From the NCBI GenBank assembly GCA_949752735.1, contig OX457053.1, positions 26,061,797 through 26,125,796 of the forward strand: a stretch of DNA of 64,000 nt. Reading direction: 5' to 3'. The translations under genes and the position numbers were made by a program. This document shows positions 11,095 to 22,446 of the stretch, piece after piece; the stretch's first letter is position 1, and each line of letters starts with the position of its first letter. The notes under the pieces are model-generated. The model was not told where the DNA came from. It searched no databases and saw nothing but the letters and a program-made list of their open reading frames with translations. The stretch is from Lumbricus terrestris. Its lineage: Eukaryota; Annelida; Clitellata; Crassiclitellata; Lumbricidae.

Positions 11095-12321
11095 TCATTT
11101 AGAGCCTTTCTGCTTTTCGGGTGAGATAAGGTCTTCGTCCTCGTTCGAAGTTGTATTCATCGATTGCAGTCCGATGAAGTCGCTGCCGGTTCCACGTCGT
11201 TCCCCAGAGTGGTTGATTCGCCACGGTGGGTAGCAGCAGCCGAACAAGTAGTGATGAAAGTAGCGCCTGTACTCACCGTTGAGTAGATAGAGAGCCAGTG
11301 GATTGATGGCCGAGTAGATGAACATCAGGCAGAATCCAACGATCTTCGAGACGTGCCATACCATGCTCCATTCAGAATCTTCTACGAAATGATACGACAG
11401 GATGAACACGTGACGTGGCAACCAGCAGATGACGAAGATGACGACAAACGATAGAACGACTTTAGCGACTTTCTTGCGCGATTCGATCTGCTTGACCACA
11501 GCAACGCTTTCCGAGCGCTGTCCGAGTTGCGGCGGGGCGGTCAGCAGCGCTGGGGACGGTGTTGATGCGCTTACTCTTACCTGGGAGCTGAGTGACTCCG
11601 ACTGACGTAGAAGAACGAGAGCAATGATGATGTAGAGGCAGACGATCACGATGAGAGGCGCTGCGAAAAAGACGATGAAGCGAAACAGAACACGGAACTT
11701 CGGGTACCAATCGCCCCATTCTGTCGGGTAGAGGCTGCATACTTCAATAGGTGGATTGCAGTTCCGACAAGAGCTGACGTGAGCTCCCACTAGATCCATG
11801 ATCGCCAGTCCAATTGACATTATCCAGATGACCACTGAGGCTGCGATGACGCGGGTCAGCGAACGTGAGCTGTAAGATGCCAGAGGGTAGACGATGGCAA
11901 TGAAGCGATCGACGCTGAGGGCCGCAAGGGTGAAGACGGACACCCCGAGGGACAGGGTCTGCATGAACTCATTCAGCTTACAGATGACGCTTCCAAAGTG
12001 CCACTGGTTGAAGGTGTAGATGACCGAAGTGAACGGAACGGAGAAGAGAATCAGCAGAAAGTCTCCGATCGACAAATTCACGATCAGTACGTTTGGCTTC
12101 GTTCGCATCTGTTTATTCCGCAACACGATGAAGATCAGAGTGGCGTTGCCGACGAGTCCGACGACGAAGATGATGGCGAAGAGAATCGGAACGATTACCA
12201 TCTCGGGAAAATCCCAGATCGAGGAATCCCAGTGTTCTTCATCACTTGTCGAGTTGGTGGAGAGAGTAACCAGAAGATAGTCAGGCTTTGTCGGCATTTT
12301 CGTTGAGGAACTGCCAGCCAT
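11095..12321 (-). CDS. Rhodopsin-class neuropeptide GPCR, CCHamide/bombesin-receptor type
   Basis: A 408-residue, seven-helix plasma-membrane receptor on one uninterrupted frame starting at an ATG. Landmarks by residue: N-glycosylation site N23-S-T; TM1 with GN (N59); TM2 with LSIGD (D87); ECL1 WHFG (107-110); C114 for the TM3-ECL2 disulphide, with C185/C188/C195 in ECL2; DRF (138-140) in place of DRY; long basic ICL3 ending IESRKKVAKVVL; TM6 CWLP (299-302); TM7 NPLALYLL (340-347); CC at 362-363, a likely palmitoylation site; acidic C-tail. The QMR...PN loop and the NPxALYLL ending are typical of bombesin, endothelin and CCHamide receptors. Peptide binding and Gq signalling are inferred from the family, and the ligand is unknown. 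Being intronless, it could be a retrocopy or a genuinely single-exon gene; the frame shows no damage. Confidence 0.9.
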   Translation of the reverse strand: MAGSSSTKMPTKPDYLLVTLSTNSTSDEEHWDSSIWDFPEMVIVPILFAIIFVVGLVGNATLIFIVLRNKQMRTKPNVLIVNLSIGDFLLILFSVPFTSVIYTFNQWHFGSVICKLNEFMQTLSLGVSVFTLAALSVDRFIAIVYPLASYSSRSLTRVIAASVVIWIMSIGLAIMDLVGAHVSSCRNCNPPIEVCSLYPTEWGDWYPKFRVLFRFIVFFAAPLIVIVCLYIIIALVLLRQSESLSSQVRVSASTPSPALLTAPPQLGQRSESVAVVKQIESRKKVAKVVLSFVVIFVICWLPRHVFILSYHFVEDSEWSMVWHVSKIVGFCLMFIYSAINPLALYLLNGEYRRYFHHYLFGCCYPPWRINHSGERRGTGSDFIGLQSMNTTSNEDEDLISPEKQKGSK

Positions 12322-12559
12322 CTTTAGAGTTGCGATCGTTCGGTTTGCAGAGAACGATAGTTGAATTGGGTCTGATGCTGCAGCGGCTGTAGAGCTTATC
12401 CGACTGAGAACGATCGTCTGGTATTATCAGTAGACAGTCCAAGATACAACGTATGCGGTGGATGTATAGACGGAGAGAACCGTCGCTCGCATGCGCGGTT
12501 CGCACTTCCGTCAAGCTACTCTCATCCACATGGTTTCTCTACTCCCATCCTCGCACTCA

Positions 12560-12960
12560 GCGGTCGTTCTCTCCCATTCTATCTCACTGGCTGTCACTCC
12601 CTCTCTCTTTCATACTGCAGGTTTCTCTCTCAGTCTCATTCTTATCAGCTCTTTCTCTCTTTTTCACTTTCTCATTCTCACTCACACACTCTCTCTCTCT
12701 CTCACTCTCTCTCTCTCATTCTATCTCTCCCTCTGTCTCACTCTCACTCTCTCTTTCTTTCCACACTCTTTCACTCTTTCTCATTTCTCTCGTTCTCTCC
12801 AATCTCTCTCTCTCCCTACATGTCTGTCTCATACTCTTTTCGCTCTACCTCTCTTCTCCGTCTCTCCCTCTTTCTCACTCTCTCCCTCCGTATCTACCAC
12901 TCTTTATCATTTTCTCTCTCCCCGTCTTTACATATTCCATCATTTCCTCCATCTTGCTCC
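12560..12960. repeat. CT-rich (TCTC/CACT) simple repeat
   Basis: Pyrimidine-rich tract just 5' of the GPCR start on the opposite strand. The 220-codon open frames across it are Ser/Leu-rich artefacts of the repeat. A related block with the same flank ('gcacttccgtcaagctactctcatccac') occurs inverted at about 15140-15290, so the tract is part of a dispersed repeat. Confidence 0.8.
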
Positions 12961-13620
12961 ATTTTTATATATCAACGACCATCTGCCTCCTGCTCGGCTC
13001 TCCTGTCAGTCCATACAAGTATCACTTTCTCACAGAATTAATACTAAACATCTTTTCCCCGCTGTTTTACTCCTTGCGTTATACTACATCGAGTCATCAC
13101 AGCAGTTTATTCATCGACCAATCCGTAGGCAGAATATAGCTGCCACATCAAAAATCTGACAGCCACCCCCTTAGACACCCCTTTGCGTCGGAAGACTGAA
13201 AGCAACAGTTGTTTAGATACCTCTCTATGGCTATTTGAACACGGGACACTTGACTTTCGTGCAAAGTCCGCATCTGACAAGTTTTTTGGGGGAGCGACGG
13301 CCATTAATAATTGTAAGCAGCGGAAGCGAACGAGGCATGAGATAAAGCAAGGGCTCCTATGGATAAAGCGAACGCAAACTATATAATATCGTGCTGTGCA
13401 AGCTGTGCCTGAACTAAATCTGCTGCCTGTCCGACAGATGATGTTGACACACATAATATTAATTATATCCACATCGGTTTTAGGTTAGGTATACTTTAGA
13501 CTAGAGAATGGCCAGAGCGTGGGTTTTTATTGCCATCTGATCATTTATGCAATTGATGACCATAATATTATTATAAAAACATTCATGGACACATACACAC
13601 AAACAAAGACCTTCATAGGG
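12961..13620. other. No recognisable gene
   Basis: Unique-looking DNA with no supported reading frame. Confidence 0.5.
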
Positions 13621-13624
13621 CCTG

Positions 13625-14172
13625 CATGCATGCATGCGTACATACATACATTCATTCATACATACATACATACATAAATACATGCATACATACATACATG
13701 AATACATACATACATACATACATACATACATACATACATACATACATACATACATACATACATACATACATACATACATACGTACGTACGTACGTACGTA
13801 CGTACGTACGTACGTACGTACGTACGTACGTACGTACGTACGTACGTACGTACTTACATACTTACCGTACGTACGTACTTACATACTTACCGGGTACATA
13901 CATACGTACGTACGTACGTACGTACGTACGTACGTACGTACGTACGTACGTACGTACGTACGTACGTATGTATGTACCCGGTAAGTATGTAAGTACGTAC
14001 GTACGTACGTACGTACGTACTTACATACATGCATACATGCATGCACACACGCACACATACATACATACATACATACATACAGTCGTTCGTACGTGCTTAC
14101 GTAAATACATGCATACATACATACATACATACATACATACATACATACATACATACATACATACATACATAA
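13625..14172. repeat. (TACA)n / (TACG)n array with perfect central palindrome
   Basis: Tetranucleotide array: TACA units at 13640-13780, self-complementary ACGT units at 13780-13855 and 13903-13967, and TACA again at 14055-14172. Positions 13866-14005 form an exact inverted repeat of 140 bp centred between 13935 and 13936, checked base by base; its arms carry the non-repetitive 'cttacatacttaccgggtac' marker. Confidence 0.95.
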
Positions 14173-14740
14173 ATTGCTAAAGTTTTATTGCACGCATATG
14201 CAATCATGCATGTTTTGCAACTTGTATCTACAAAATAATATTGGTGCTGCATTATATACAGACACTTAAGTCAGTGTAAATGCAGCTCGTTGGGCAATAT
14301 ATTATGAACTAACGCTGTCTTAAGTCTCTGGATATAATTTATTTTCACTTCTTTTTCGCTCTGTTTTATGGGAGGTCGTCAACCTTTGGTGTCAATCTTC
14401 TGACTCCCTTTTTAACTTTTCTATCCTGCCCCCCCGTTTTCCGAACGCTGGGGTCGCGAACTCTATTAATCTGGGCGTCGACCGGGTAGGCGTCCGTGAT
14501 ATTTTATCCCTCAAAAAACTATCATGGGGCTGACTAAGTTAAGTTAATCCCCCCACCAGATGGAAATACGGGTATAGACTATTCGAGATAGATCCGTTCT
14601 ATATAATCATTCCGGACCCGGAGAGTATAGGGCAGAAAGAACTAATCCAGAATCAGATTCTACAGCAGGGACGACACAGCTAATGCTGGTATCAAGTGGA
14701 TGGCTCATCCAATTTATAGGTACGAGTGACTTGCAATTAA
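14173..14740. other. No recognisable gene
   Basis: No supported feature. Confidence 0.5.
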
Positions 14741-15260
14741 ACCAGGAAAGCAGATTGGAGAGAGAGGGTTAAGAGAGAACGAAAGAGCTGAGAAAAAGAG
14801 TGAAAGAGTCGGGAGAGAAAGAGAGAGAGAGTGTGTGTGAGAATGAGTCGGGGGAGAAAGAGAGAGAGAGAAGATAAGAATGAGCAGTGGCGTAGCCAAG
14901 GGGGGTTTCGGGGGCTAAACTCCCCATTGGCCTATGGAAAAAGTTTTTTAAGGTTATTTATCCACTTAAATGAGAAAAACAAAACAATTGCTTGTAGTAA
15001 CAATTGTTTTTCTTAATTTATTCTCTTTGTTACTTTATTCCCTATTATTTACTGTAATACTGTTGGGTTGGTTTCAGAAAGGGTATCCGGCCAGGCAAAC
15101 CCCCCTTGAAAAATTCCTGGCTACGCCACTGAGAATGAGACTGAGAGAAACAGTATGAAAGAGAGAGAGAGTGACAGCCAGTGAGAGAGAATGGGAAAGA
15201 AAGACAGTTGAGTGCGAGGATGTGAGTGGAGAGACCAGGTGGATGAGAGTAGCTTGACGG
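14741..15260. repeat. GAGA-rich simple repeat split by a hAT MITE
   Basis: The left half (14755-14884) and right half (15132-15215) are one purine-rich tract interrupted by the MITE at 14885-15131. The 8-bp duplication AGAATGAG at the junctions shows where it was cut. Confidence 0.85.
14885..15131 (+). mobile_element. hAT-type MITE, CAGTGGCGTAGCC ends
   Basis: The ends are CAGTGGCGTAGCCA and its inverse TGGCTACGCCACTG. They are flanked by a perfect 8-bp duplication AGAATGAG at 14877-14884 and 15132-15139; eight-base duplications are the signature of hAT transposases. There is no transposase frame, so it is a non-autonomous copy of 247 bp. Copies of the same body lie at 37070-37324 (inverted) and 56725-56974. 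Confidence 0.92.
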
Positions 15261-15578
15261 AAGTGCGAGCTGCGCATGCGAAAGCAATGTATGCAATCTG
15301 GATAGCAATTAGCAACACAGCAACAAATTCGGCTCATCACCCTGCATGGGAGCCAGGTTGAACAGAAGCCAAGATAGGCCTATAAAAGCTCTTAGAAGGA
15401 GGCAAGAAATAAAACGTGCAGGATTAATCTGTAGCCTATACTATTATTTTTAAGTAACCAAGGAAGGTTGTTTCCAATCGAGTTAAGTAGACTAAGGTAT
15501 TGCCAGTAGGCAACAGGAGCAGTTTAGGCAGGTTTCTACAGGTATGGTAATATGGCGCAGGATATTATGAGGTATAGG

Positions 15579-15730
15579 CATGGGCGGAGTTTATCAGGGG
15601 CTAGGGGGCGAAACCCCCCCCCAGAAGACCCAGATTCATTTTTTTCCGTGTAAATGGTATCTTTTCCCGGGCTTAGCCCCCCAAGAAGGCTTTAGTCCCC
15701 TCCAAGAACGGAAACCAAACTCCGCCCATG
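15579..15730. mobile_element. Short MITE with CATGGGCGGAG ends
   Basis: Inverted ends CATGGGCGGAGTTT and AAACTCCGCCCATG enclose 152 bp rich in G and C runs. The flanking octamers (ggtatagg/ggtgtata) match at only 5 of 8 positions, so the duplication is decayed or the copy is rearranged. The ends resemble those of the better-preserved element at 25235-25670. Confidence 0.65.
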
Positions 15731-15747
15731 GGTGTATACTATAGGAG

Positions 15748-15985
15748 ACTATCTTCTTCTTCTTCATGTTCTCTGCCCCACGGCAGGTTCGAACTTCCGA
15801 CGGCGCCACTCTTCCCGGTGTTGAGCCTCTTCTTTCAGTTTCCCATAACCTTCAACCAGCATCCAGTCCAGTAGTTTCTGTCTTTGTCTTCCTCTTTTTC
15901 TTTTTCCCTCAGTTCTTCCTTCAATTATCACTTTCAGAAGGGATTCTCCTCTCAGGATGTGTCCTATCCATAGGAGACTATAGAA
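15748..15985 (-). mobile_element. LINE 3'-end fragment with (GAA)n tail
   Basis: Starts with (TTC)n and continues 'ctgccccacggcaggttcgaa..ggcgccactct', the same pattern as 7800-8047 on the minus strand. It is an old 3' end of the same type of non-LTR element; the frame is broken. Confidence 0.55.
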
Positions 15986-16307
15986 CTCTATATAGGCTAG
16001 GTAGAATCCGACAGCCTATAATGCAGAGGTTGATGGCATGCAGTATATTATAAGACTGACCGTGCGGTCAGAGGCAGTTCATACGTGTCTAGCCTTTGAG
16101 AGATGGGTTACGTATCGAACAGTGTCTAATCTAGTCCACCTGCTTTAGAATGGGTGGAGAAACCAGTGTTGTTATAGGCCTAACCTTCATCTATTCAACT
16201 TCGAGCTTAAAGGGAAAAACTTTTTTTAGCTCTCTAATGTTTCTGAGGAATGTCATTCCTGGGGTAACTCCCTCCCCTTTTGAGACATCTAGAACAAAAA
16301 ATAGAAT

Positions 16308-16535
16308 GTGGTGTGCGGGGTGTAGTGGTATGGTCGTCGCCTTGCAGCCGAAGGGTTGCAGATTCGAATCCACCGCAAGCCGTCGCGTAGGGACCTTGGG
16401 CAAGTCCTTCACTCGCAATTGCTCAGCGCTTCGGCGTGAAACTCCTATGCAGTGTCTGCTCTGTAGTCAGGAGCGCCTCTGAGTAGCGAGCTTGAAGGGG
16501 CGCTATAACAAGTGCACATACAAACAAACAAATGA
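16308..16535 (+). mobile_element. tRNA-derived SINE, family A
   Basis: The tRNA-like head has 'ggtgtagtggtatgg' (A box) and GATTCGAATCC (B box, 16361-16371). The body has 'gaccttgggcaagtccttca', and the tail 'gaggcgctataacaagtgcacatacaaacaaa'-type sequence is shared with the copies at 16817, 40425, 41227 and 47675. The promoter boxes would recruit RNA polymerase III; no tRNA cloverleaf is complete. Confidence 0.85.
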
Positions 16536-16816
16536 CTGTGTATCTAACTCTGAAGCGAAAAAGACAGAACCAGAGACAGACGTTTGACATTGCATGTAGT
16601 TTGTTTTCATTTGGGTCACGTATACCCATTACTGAAGTCTGCCTCGAAACTCTGTACGAACTCAAGAGTGTTTATAGTTTATACGATACGTTGGAGTGAT
16701 TGATATTAATTTAGTTACAACGAAGGACTGGTAATCGTCTATATGTGGAGGTCAGACGGGTTTCTGCTTGTAGGCTATGGCAGCAACGTAGGTCAACTAG
16801 AGTTTCTTTTTATTTT

Positions 16817-17075
16817 ATTTATTTCTCGCATTTGCTATAGCGCCATTTCAAACTCACCACTCAGAGGCGCTCCCGACCACATCGCAGACACGGAAACGTA
16901 GTTTCAAGCCGAAGCGCACGAGCAATTGCTAGTGAAGGACTTGCTCAAGGTCCCTATACTACAAGGTCCCTATATTACTACGTGGCGTAGTAAGGCGTCT
17001 TAAAGTGGATTGAAATCTGGAGCCCTTCTGCCTCAAGGCACCGAACCCACCACTACCCAACCGCGCGCCTGTTTT
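16817..17075 (-). mobile_element. tRNA-derived SINE, family A, rearranged
   Basis: Inverted relative to 16308-16535. It has the 'tatagcgcc' tail, 'ggcgctcccgac', 'gaaggacttgc' and a decayed head near 17040-17075. The stretch 'aaggtccctat(a/t)(c/t)tac' is repeated twice inside, a small internal duplication. Confidence 0.75.
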
Positions 17076-17640
17076 AAGTTCAGGTGTAATTCTTCGAAAT
17101 ATTCTCAGCGCATCACAAAACTGCGGCAGGAAGATCATAATAGCACCAGCGCTATATCAATTCAAGTCCGCAGCAGAAGTCTTGGTCAGAATCGGGGCGG
17201 GACAAGACGAGGAGGCAGTGTGGTAGCCTACTACGTGGGTAGTCGGTGAAGATGGTGGTCATGTGGTGGCGCCACAGTAGTGGAATGAGGATAAGAGGGT
17301 TTGAGGAACTCAGTTTTTTTAGTCGTCGTTAGGTGAAAGTAGGAGAGAAGAGAGTGCAACCGGAAGAGAGGTTATTAGATTACGAGAAGAGATTGAAGGT
17401 TGCCGGCAAATGAGCGTACCTTACACGTTTGGTTTATTTATCTATTTATCTGCATAAATATTGGATATAATTGTATGTACTGGCATCTAAGGAGCATGAT
17501 ATTATTTTGTTGACGCTACTTAGGCCCTCAATGTATTGACCAACTATTACAGTAAGCGCTGCAGTCTAGACAACGTGGCATATTTACATTGTGGTGTCTT
17601 GTGCACATCTGTCAATCTTGTATCTTCTTCTTTTTCTTAT
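17076..17640. other. No recognisable gene
   Basis: No supported coding or repeat feature. Confidence 0.5.
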
Positions 17641-17644
17641 CTCC

Positions 17645-17925
17645 GTGTTTTTGCTCAATAATTTTAAATCTTTTTCTCAACATGCCATATATCTTTTCCG
17701 ATTCCCTGCCAAACTTCGACTGTTTGTGCAAAATATTTTCATTCTGTTTGTGCAAGATATTTTCATTTTGTTTGTGCAAGATATTTTCATTTTGTATGTG
17801 CAAGATGTTTTCATTTTGTTTGTGCAAGATATTTTCATTTTGTTTGTGCAAGATATTCATTTTGTTTGTGCAAGATATTTCCATTTTGTTTTTGCAAGAT
17901 ATTTCCATTTTGGTCTGTCTGATAG
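17645..17925. repeat. 24-bp minisatellite of about eight units
   Basis: The unit is about tttgtgcaagatattttcat plus tttg, repeated from 17727 to 17915; one unit is two bases short. Both strands stay open across it because 24 is a multiple of three, giving false frames of 110-128 codons. The left flank 17650-17722 is a copy of 21663-21740. Confidence 0.9.
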
Positions 17926-18007
17926 TGCCCTGCGTCATTATCATGTCCAGGCCATTTCCTACTAGATCGTTTTAACGTTTTCTAATCACGTTTTCTTCGG
18001 CTCCTTG

Positions 18008-18447
18008 CAGTGGCGTAACTACGGGGGGGCATGGGGGGCAGCCGCCCCCCCCCCCAAATGAAAGGGCTGCCCCCAGCTGCCCCCCCAATCCCTGCGTTTG
18101 TTTTACTTTTTACTTGTTACGAGTCATAAAGAATTAAAGAATGTTATATAATTTCTGACTTATTTGATTTTTTATACAACTTCCTGTACAACTTCTTATA
18201 GGGTGGGTGATGGGAAAGTGGGACAGGCCACTATAGTGCACTATGGGACAGACAAGCTAGTGAGGCTTGCATGCGTATTATGTCCAATACTGTAATAAGC
18301 TTACATCCAAAAATCTAAAAATGCATAGTCTATGGCAATATACCGATGCCGATGCACGCTTTAATTGCCAACGGTAGCCACCCCATCATTTTATGCTGCC
18401 ACCCCACTGCCCCCCCCCCCATGAAAAAATAGCTGGCTACGCCACTG
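18008..18447 (+). mobile_element. hAT-type MITE, CAGTGGCGTA ends
   Basis: The left end CAGTGGCGTAACTACGG and right end GGCTACGCCACTG are flanked by a perfect 8-bp duplication GCTCCTTG (18000-18007 and 18448-18455). It is 440 bp, with long C and G runs near the ends and no transposase frame. Confidence 0.92.
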
Positions 18448-18455
18448 GCTCCTTG

Positions 18456-19144
18456 TTCCTCCACGTAACAATACAAATGCCCTTGATGGTAATCTCTTGT
18501 AATCCATTCCTACTTGTGGGAAGTTGTGGCCAAACTAAGTCAATCTTCTTTTGCTGAACTTATCTACCAGAGTTTCTCTCTGTCCTAAATCCTTCCTTAT
18601 TACCTAAATACGAATCCTGTCTCCTCTTGTCTTCCCTGATATTCTTTTAGCCAGCTCATTCCAGCCACTTAAATCCTCTTTTCGTCATCCCTGCGTCGAC
18701 CCCAACCCTCAGATCCATGCATTAGTACTGGAGTGACAAATGCCCTTTCGTCATGCTTACGTCAGCACCAACACTCAGATCCATTAGTTGGCCTACTGAA
18801 GTGGCAACCGCCCTATACACTGTGCACAGTTTATTTTTTCTCGAGTGGGCATTTATTTATTTTGTCAAAATAGAAAGTACAAAAATTAAATTTATCTCTT
18901 TTTGCTGTATGCGTAAACTTATCTTAATCCACAGCGCCGAAAGAAAGTAAAGTCGCAGGAACAAATTTATCAATGGCGCTCATCAAAACACAACCGGTTG
19001 ACATGTATAGGCATAGGGTCAAATTCGGACAAAGGTCAGGGCCAAAGGCTAGACACGTGGACATCGAAGGTAAGCGGCAATAGAAGTGAGAAATCCCCGT
19101 GTAGGAATCGAGATTCAACTCTCCTGAGTGAACCGGCACGCTCA
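18456..19144. other. No gene; small internal tandem duplication
   Basis: A segment of about 66 bp beginning 'tttcgtcatccctgcgtcg' (near 18682) is followed by a diverged copy beginning 'tttcgtcatgcttacgtcag' (near 18746). Otherwise nothing supported. Confidence 0.5.
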
Positions 19145-19152
19145 CGTAGGCC

Positions 19153-19478
19153 CATAAGCGTAGGAGGCGAAGGTCCAGGGGGAAATGCCCCCCCCCTCCA
19201 AATTTCGGGTAAATGTGTTTTTCGGGCAAAACAGGCATGGGCGGACAAACCTTTTTTCGGGCAAAAAGGCATGGGAGGATTTTTTCGGGTACACAAGGGT
19301 GAAACAGCTACTACATTTTCTGAAGATTTGTACCAAATGACTAAAAAGGTCATCAGAAAATTTGGTCGATAAAAAAATTTCGGCGACTCGCGGTCAGCCA
19401 AAAAAATTTAAGTATACTTTTCGGGCAAAAGTAAAAATCTTTGCCCCCCACTACCGAAATCTACCGTATACGCCTATA
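19153..19478. mobile_element. hAT-type MITE, CATAAGCGTAGG ends
   Basis: Flanked by a perfect 8-bp duplication CGTAGGCC (19145-19152 and 19479-19486). The ends are imperfect inverted repeats (CATAAGCGTA / TACGCCTATA). The interior has the 'aaaaaggtcatcagaaaa' cassette seen in several other MITEs here. 326 bp, no transposase. Confidence 0.8.
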
Positions 19479-19744
19479 CGTAGGCCTACAGACGTTCATG
19501 GGACGTGAGCTCTAACCGATGCAGCTATAGCTGCTGGCCAAATAGTTGAAATAGAGTAAAGACGGTATTTGATAATCACTGTAGCAGACGTCATCGTCAG
19601 GATCGATCGTCCGTTGCGGAACTCAGAAGCCTTCGCCCAGATATATGTACCGAGATGGTTGGGTCAGCGATCCAGACCCATCCGTCCGATAGTCGGTAAA
19701 CACGATTCGCTCTAATCGGTGGCCACAAGTACCATAATATGCAT

Positions 19745-20385
19745 AAATCCACTTAAGAGGATGATAAGGAGAGGCATGGGATGAAGAGGAGGAAGAGGAG
19801 GAAGAGGAGGAGAACGAGGAGGAGGACGAGGAGGACGAGGACGAAGAGGAGGAGGAGAAGGCGTGAGAGGAGGAGGAGGATGGAAAGAATAGAAGAATGA
19901 TACGGTAGGATAGACATAGCCTACTTGTGCAATATCTAAAGAGGAGGAGATGAATTTGGAGAAGTTTGGGAGACTCAGCAGGAGGAGAAGAGGAGGAGGA
20001 GGGAGGGGAGAAGAAGGAGGAGGATGAGGAAGAGAAGGAGGAGGAGGGATGGGAGAAGGAGGAGGAGAAAGATGAATAAGATAATGGAAGAATGATAGGA
20101 TGGGAGAGACATAGTTGTGCAATATCGTAAGGGGAGGAAATGAATGTGGAGAAGTTTAGGAGACTCAGCAGCAGGAGGAGGAGGAGGAGGAGGAGGAGGA
20201 AGAGAAGGAGGAGGAGAGGAAGAGGAAGAGAAGGAGGAGGAGGGGAGAAAGAGAATGAGGAATAAGATAATGGAAGAATGATAGAATGGGAGACACATAC
20301 GATATTGAAAGAGAAGCAGATGATTGTCAGAAATTTCAAAAGAAGAATAGGAGAAGGAGAAGGAGGGGGAAAAGAAGAAGAGAAA
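19745..20385. repeat. (GGA)n-rich purine tract
   Basis: Long GGA/GAA-rich region with three near-copies of a larger unit ('agttt(g/a)ggagactcagcag', 'gaatgatagaatgggaga'). The minus-strand open frames are Ser/Leu/Pro repeats and not genes. Confidence 0.9.
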
Positions 20386-20689
20386 TAGAAGGTACATGTA
20401 TGTTAGAGAGATTGTGGAACGAAAATTGTGGCACATGAGTGAATGAAGAGGCGATGAATGAAATGCATGAAATGGACTTTGAGCAGAATTTTAGGATGGA
20501 GAGCGCAAGAGCACAAAAATGGGGCGAATGTGTTTTTCAGAGTAGGATTATGGAGACATTAGTAAGAGGAGCATACCCAAGAAAGAAAGGAAGGATTACA
20601 TGTATATAAGAACGAAAATGTGGTAGGAAAGGAGGAGGAAACTGAGGGGACAAGCACGCTACTACATGTTTAACGACACTGCCATTTCA

Positions 20690-20890
20690 AAGATGATTTG
20701 TGTCTCCACGCCATTTAGGTCCCCGTGGACGGACGGTGCTAGCCCGAGATTTGAATCTCTGAAATAGCCACCTTCGGGAAGCGAACCGCGGCCCGCACGC
20801 TCTCTTCCACAGAGTTGCGTACAGACGCGCGGCCAGCGCTCTTACCGATGTAGCTAAGCAAGCCAGTGGGGACAAACAGTCGGCTTCTTC
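20690..20890 (-). mobile_element. tRNA-derived SINE, family B
   Basis: On the minus strand the head reads 'cttagctacatcggtaagag' with 'cggttcgcttcccgaagg' as B-box region. The body 'gagattcaaatctcgggct' matches 8550-8825. The minus-strand 68-codon frame across it is not a gene. Confidence 0.65.
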
Positions 20891-21194
20891 CATTTATACA
20901 ATTGGCTCGTTGACTGATTTTTGACAGAATATTTATTTAATGTCCACTCGAGACCGAGTGCTGGAGATGGAGGTGTACGTCAGCATAAATTCCGTCCACG
21001 AAGGAGATCCGCTTTGTCTATGTTGGCACAGACAACATATCATCCTCTCGACTCTTTATGGGTCGTGTATTATAATATTATCTCTTGCGATGACAGTCTA
21101 GGAAAATAAATGATCATCATACCTCAGTTTATATCACTGACGTGTTTCCGATTTATCTCCACCATCCCTCAGAGTTACACTTATTCAACGAGGT

Positions 21195-21745
21195 CATCTG
21201 ATAAATTTTTCCGTGTCTCTGTCTCTCACTCTGTCTCTGTATCTGTCTCTGTCTCTGTATCTGTCTCTGTCTCTGTCTGTCATTTTTTCGCTGTCCGTCT
21301 TCTCTCTTATCATACTTGGGATTAAAATGAATGTTCTTGGAGAATGACCGTTTTCTGCTGCTCGATCCTGATTTCAGGTCTCTCTGTCTCTCTATCTCTG
21401 TCTCTGTCTACCTATCTGTCTTGGTCTCTGCCTCTGTCTGTCTGCCTGTCTCTCGTCGCTCTGTGTTTGTCTGTCTGTGTCTGTGTCGGTGTCTCTGTGT
21501 CTTTCTCTGTCTCTGTCTCGCTCTTCTCAGTCTCTCTCTCACTCTCTCTCACTTGTCTCTCTCTCTGTCTGTCTCTCTGTGTCTGTCTGTCTCTCTGTCT
21601 GTCTCTCTCTCTGATTTCTGATCTCTCTGGGTATTTGTCTTTCTCACTGTATATCTGTGTATTTGCACAATAACTTTAAATCTTTTTCTCAACATGCCAT
21701 AATTATATCTTTTCCAATTCCCTGCTAAACCTCGGCTGTCAGCCA
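21195..21745. repeat. TCTCTG-rich simple repeat plus dispersed flank
   Basis: (TCTGTC)n and (CTCT)n from 21210 to 21640. Then 21663-21740 repeats the sequence seen at 17650-17722 ('ttaaatctttttctcaacat'), so this flank is itself a dispersed repeat that happens to precede simple repeats. Confidence 0.85.
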
Positions 21746-22350
21746 CGGTGTCTTAGTCAACTGAACTTCTCTCTATGTTAACCCGATTATAACATCATTT
21801 TCTTATAATCTATGCTGTAACAGTCTATGCCAGTTAATAAATAACGCGCCTCTGAGTAGGGAGCTTTTCGACAGAAGCTTTTAAAGGTGCTAGATTGAGT
21901 CTGTATAACTGGAGTAGAATATCGGTTGCAAGTCGTGGTCAGATCTACAATGTTTCATGATTCATCAGAGAGAAACTTCGACAGAAGCTTTTAAGTTCAG
22001 GAAGTCTGGCAGCTTTTGAAGTCATCGAAAGTCCCTCTGGCTAAGCAGCAGATCCGAATATTCGGGGGGGGGGGGAACAGGCGTCATTTCAATATCTTGC
22101 CTTTTTTTATTCGTGTCTTTCTCGCTCCACTCTTTAATATTGTACTTAAAAACAGCTCTGGCTGAGTCCAATTACATTGGTATTATAAAGCCAGAGACTA
22201 CCGCTGGCTGGCTATGGAACGATAAGCGACAGAATTGTCTGACTGTAGTTAGCATGCTTCTGCTCTTGAATGCTGACAGTTTATAGTCCACAAGTGTGCG
22301 TTTTGTGATAGCGGTGTTTCTTTGAACCAGAGGCCATTGAGATTCTGTTG
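21746..22350. other. No gene; one poly-G run
   Basis: Contains a duplicated 'ttcgacagaagcttttaa' at about 21867 and 21977, and a G-run near 22065. No coding support. Confidence 0.5.
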
Positions 22351-22367
22351 CTTCGAGGTACTATATA

Positions 22368-22390
22368 GACACACACATACATGTACATTG

Positions 22391-22446
<56 letters not shown>

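Noticed and set aside
11998..12306. 102-codon plus-strand frame opposite the GPCR
   Set aside because: Antisense shadow of a well-supported gene.
13626..14180. Open frames of up to 184 codons (Tyr/Ile/His/Thr or Met/Tyr/Val/Cys repeats)
   Set aside because: Direct translations of TACA/TACG arrays; open in several frames on both strands.
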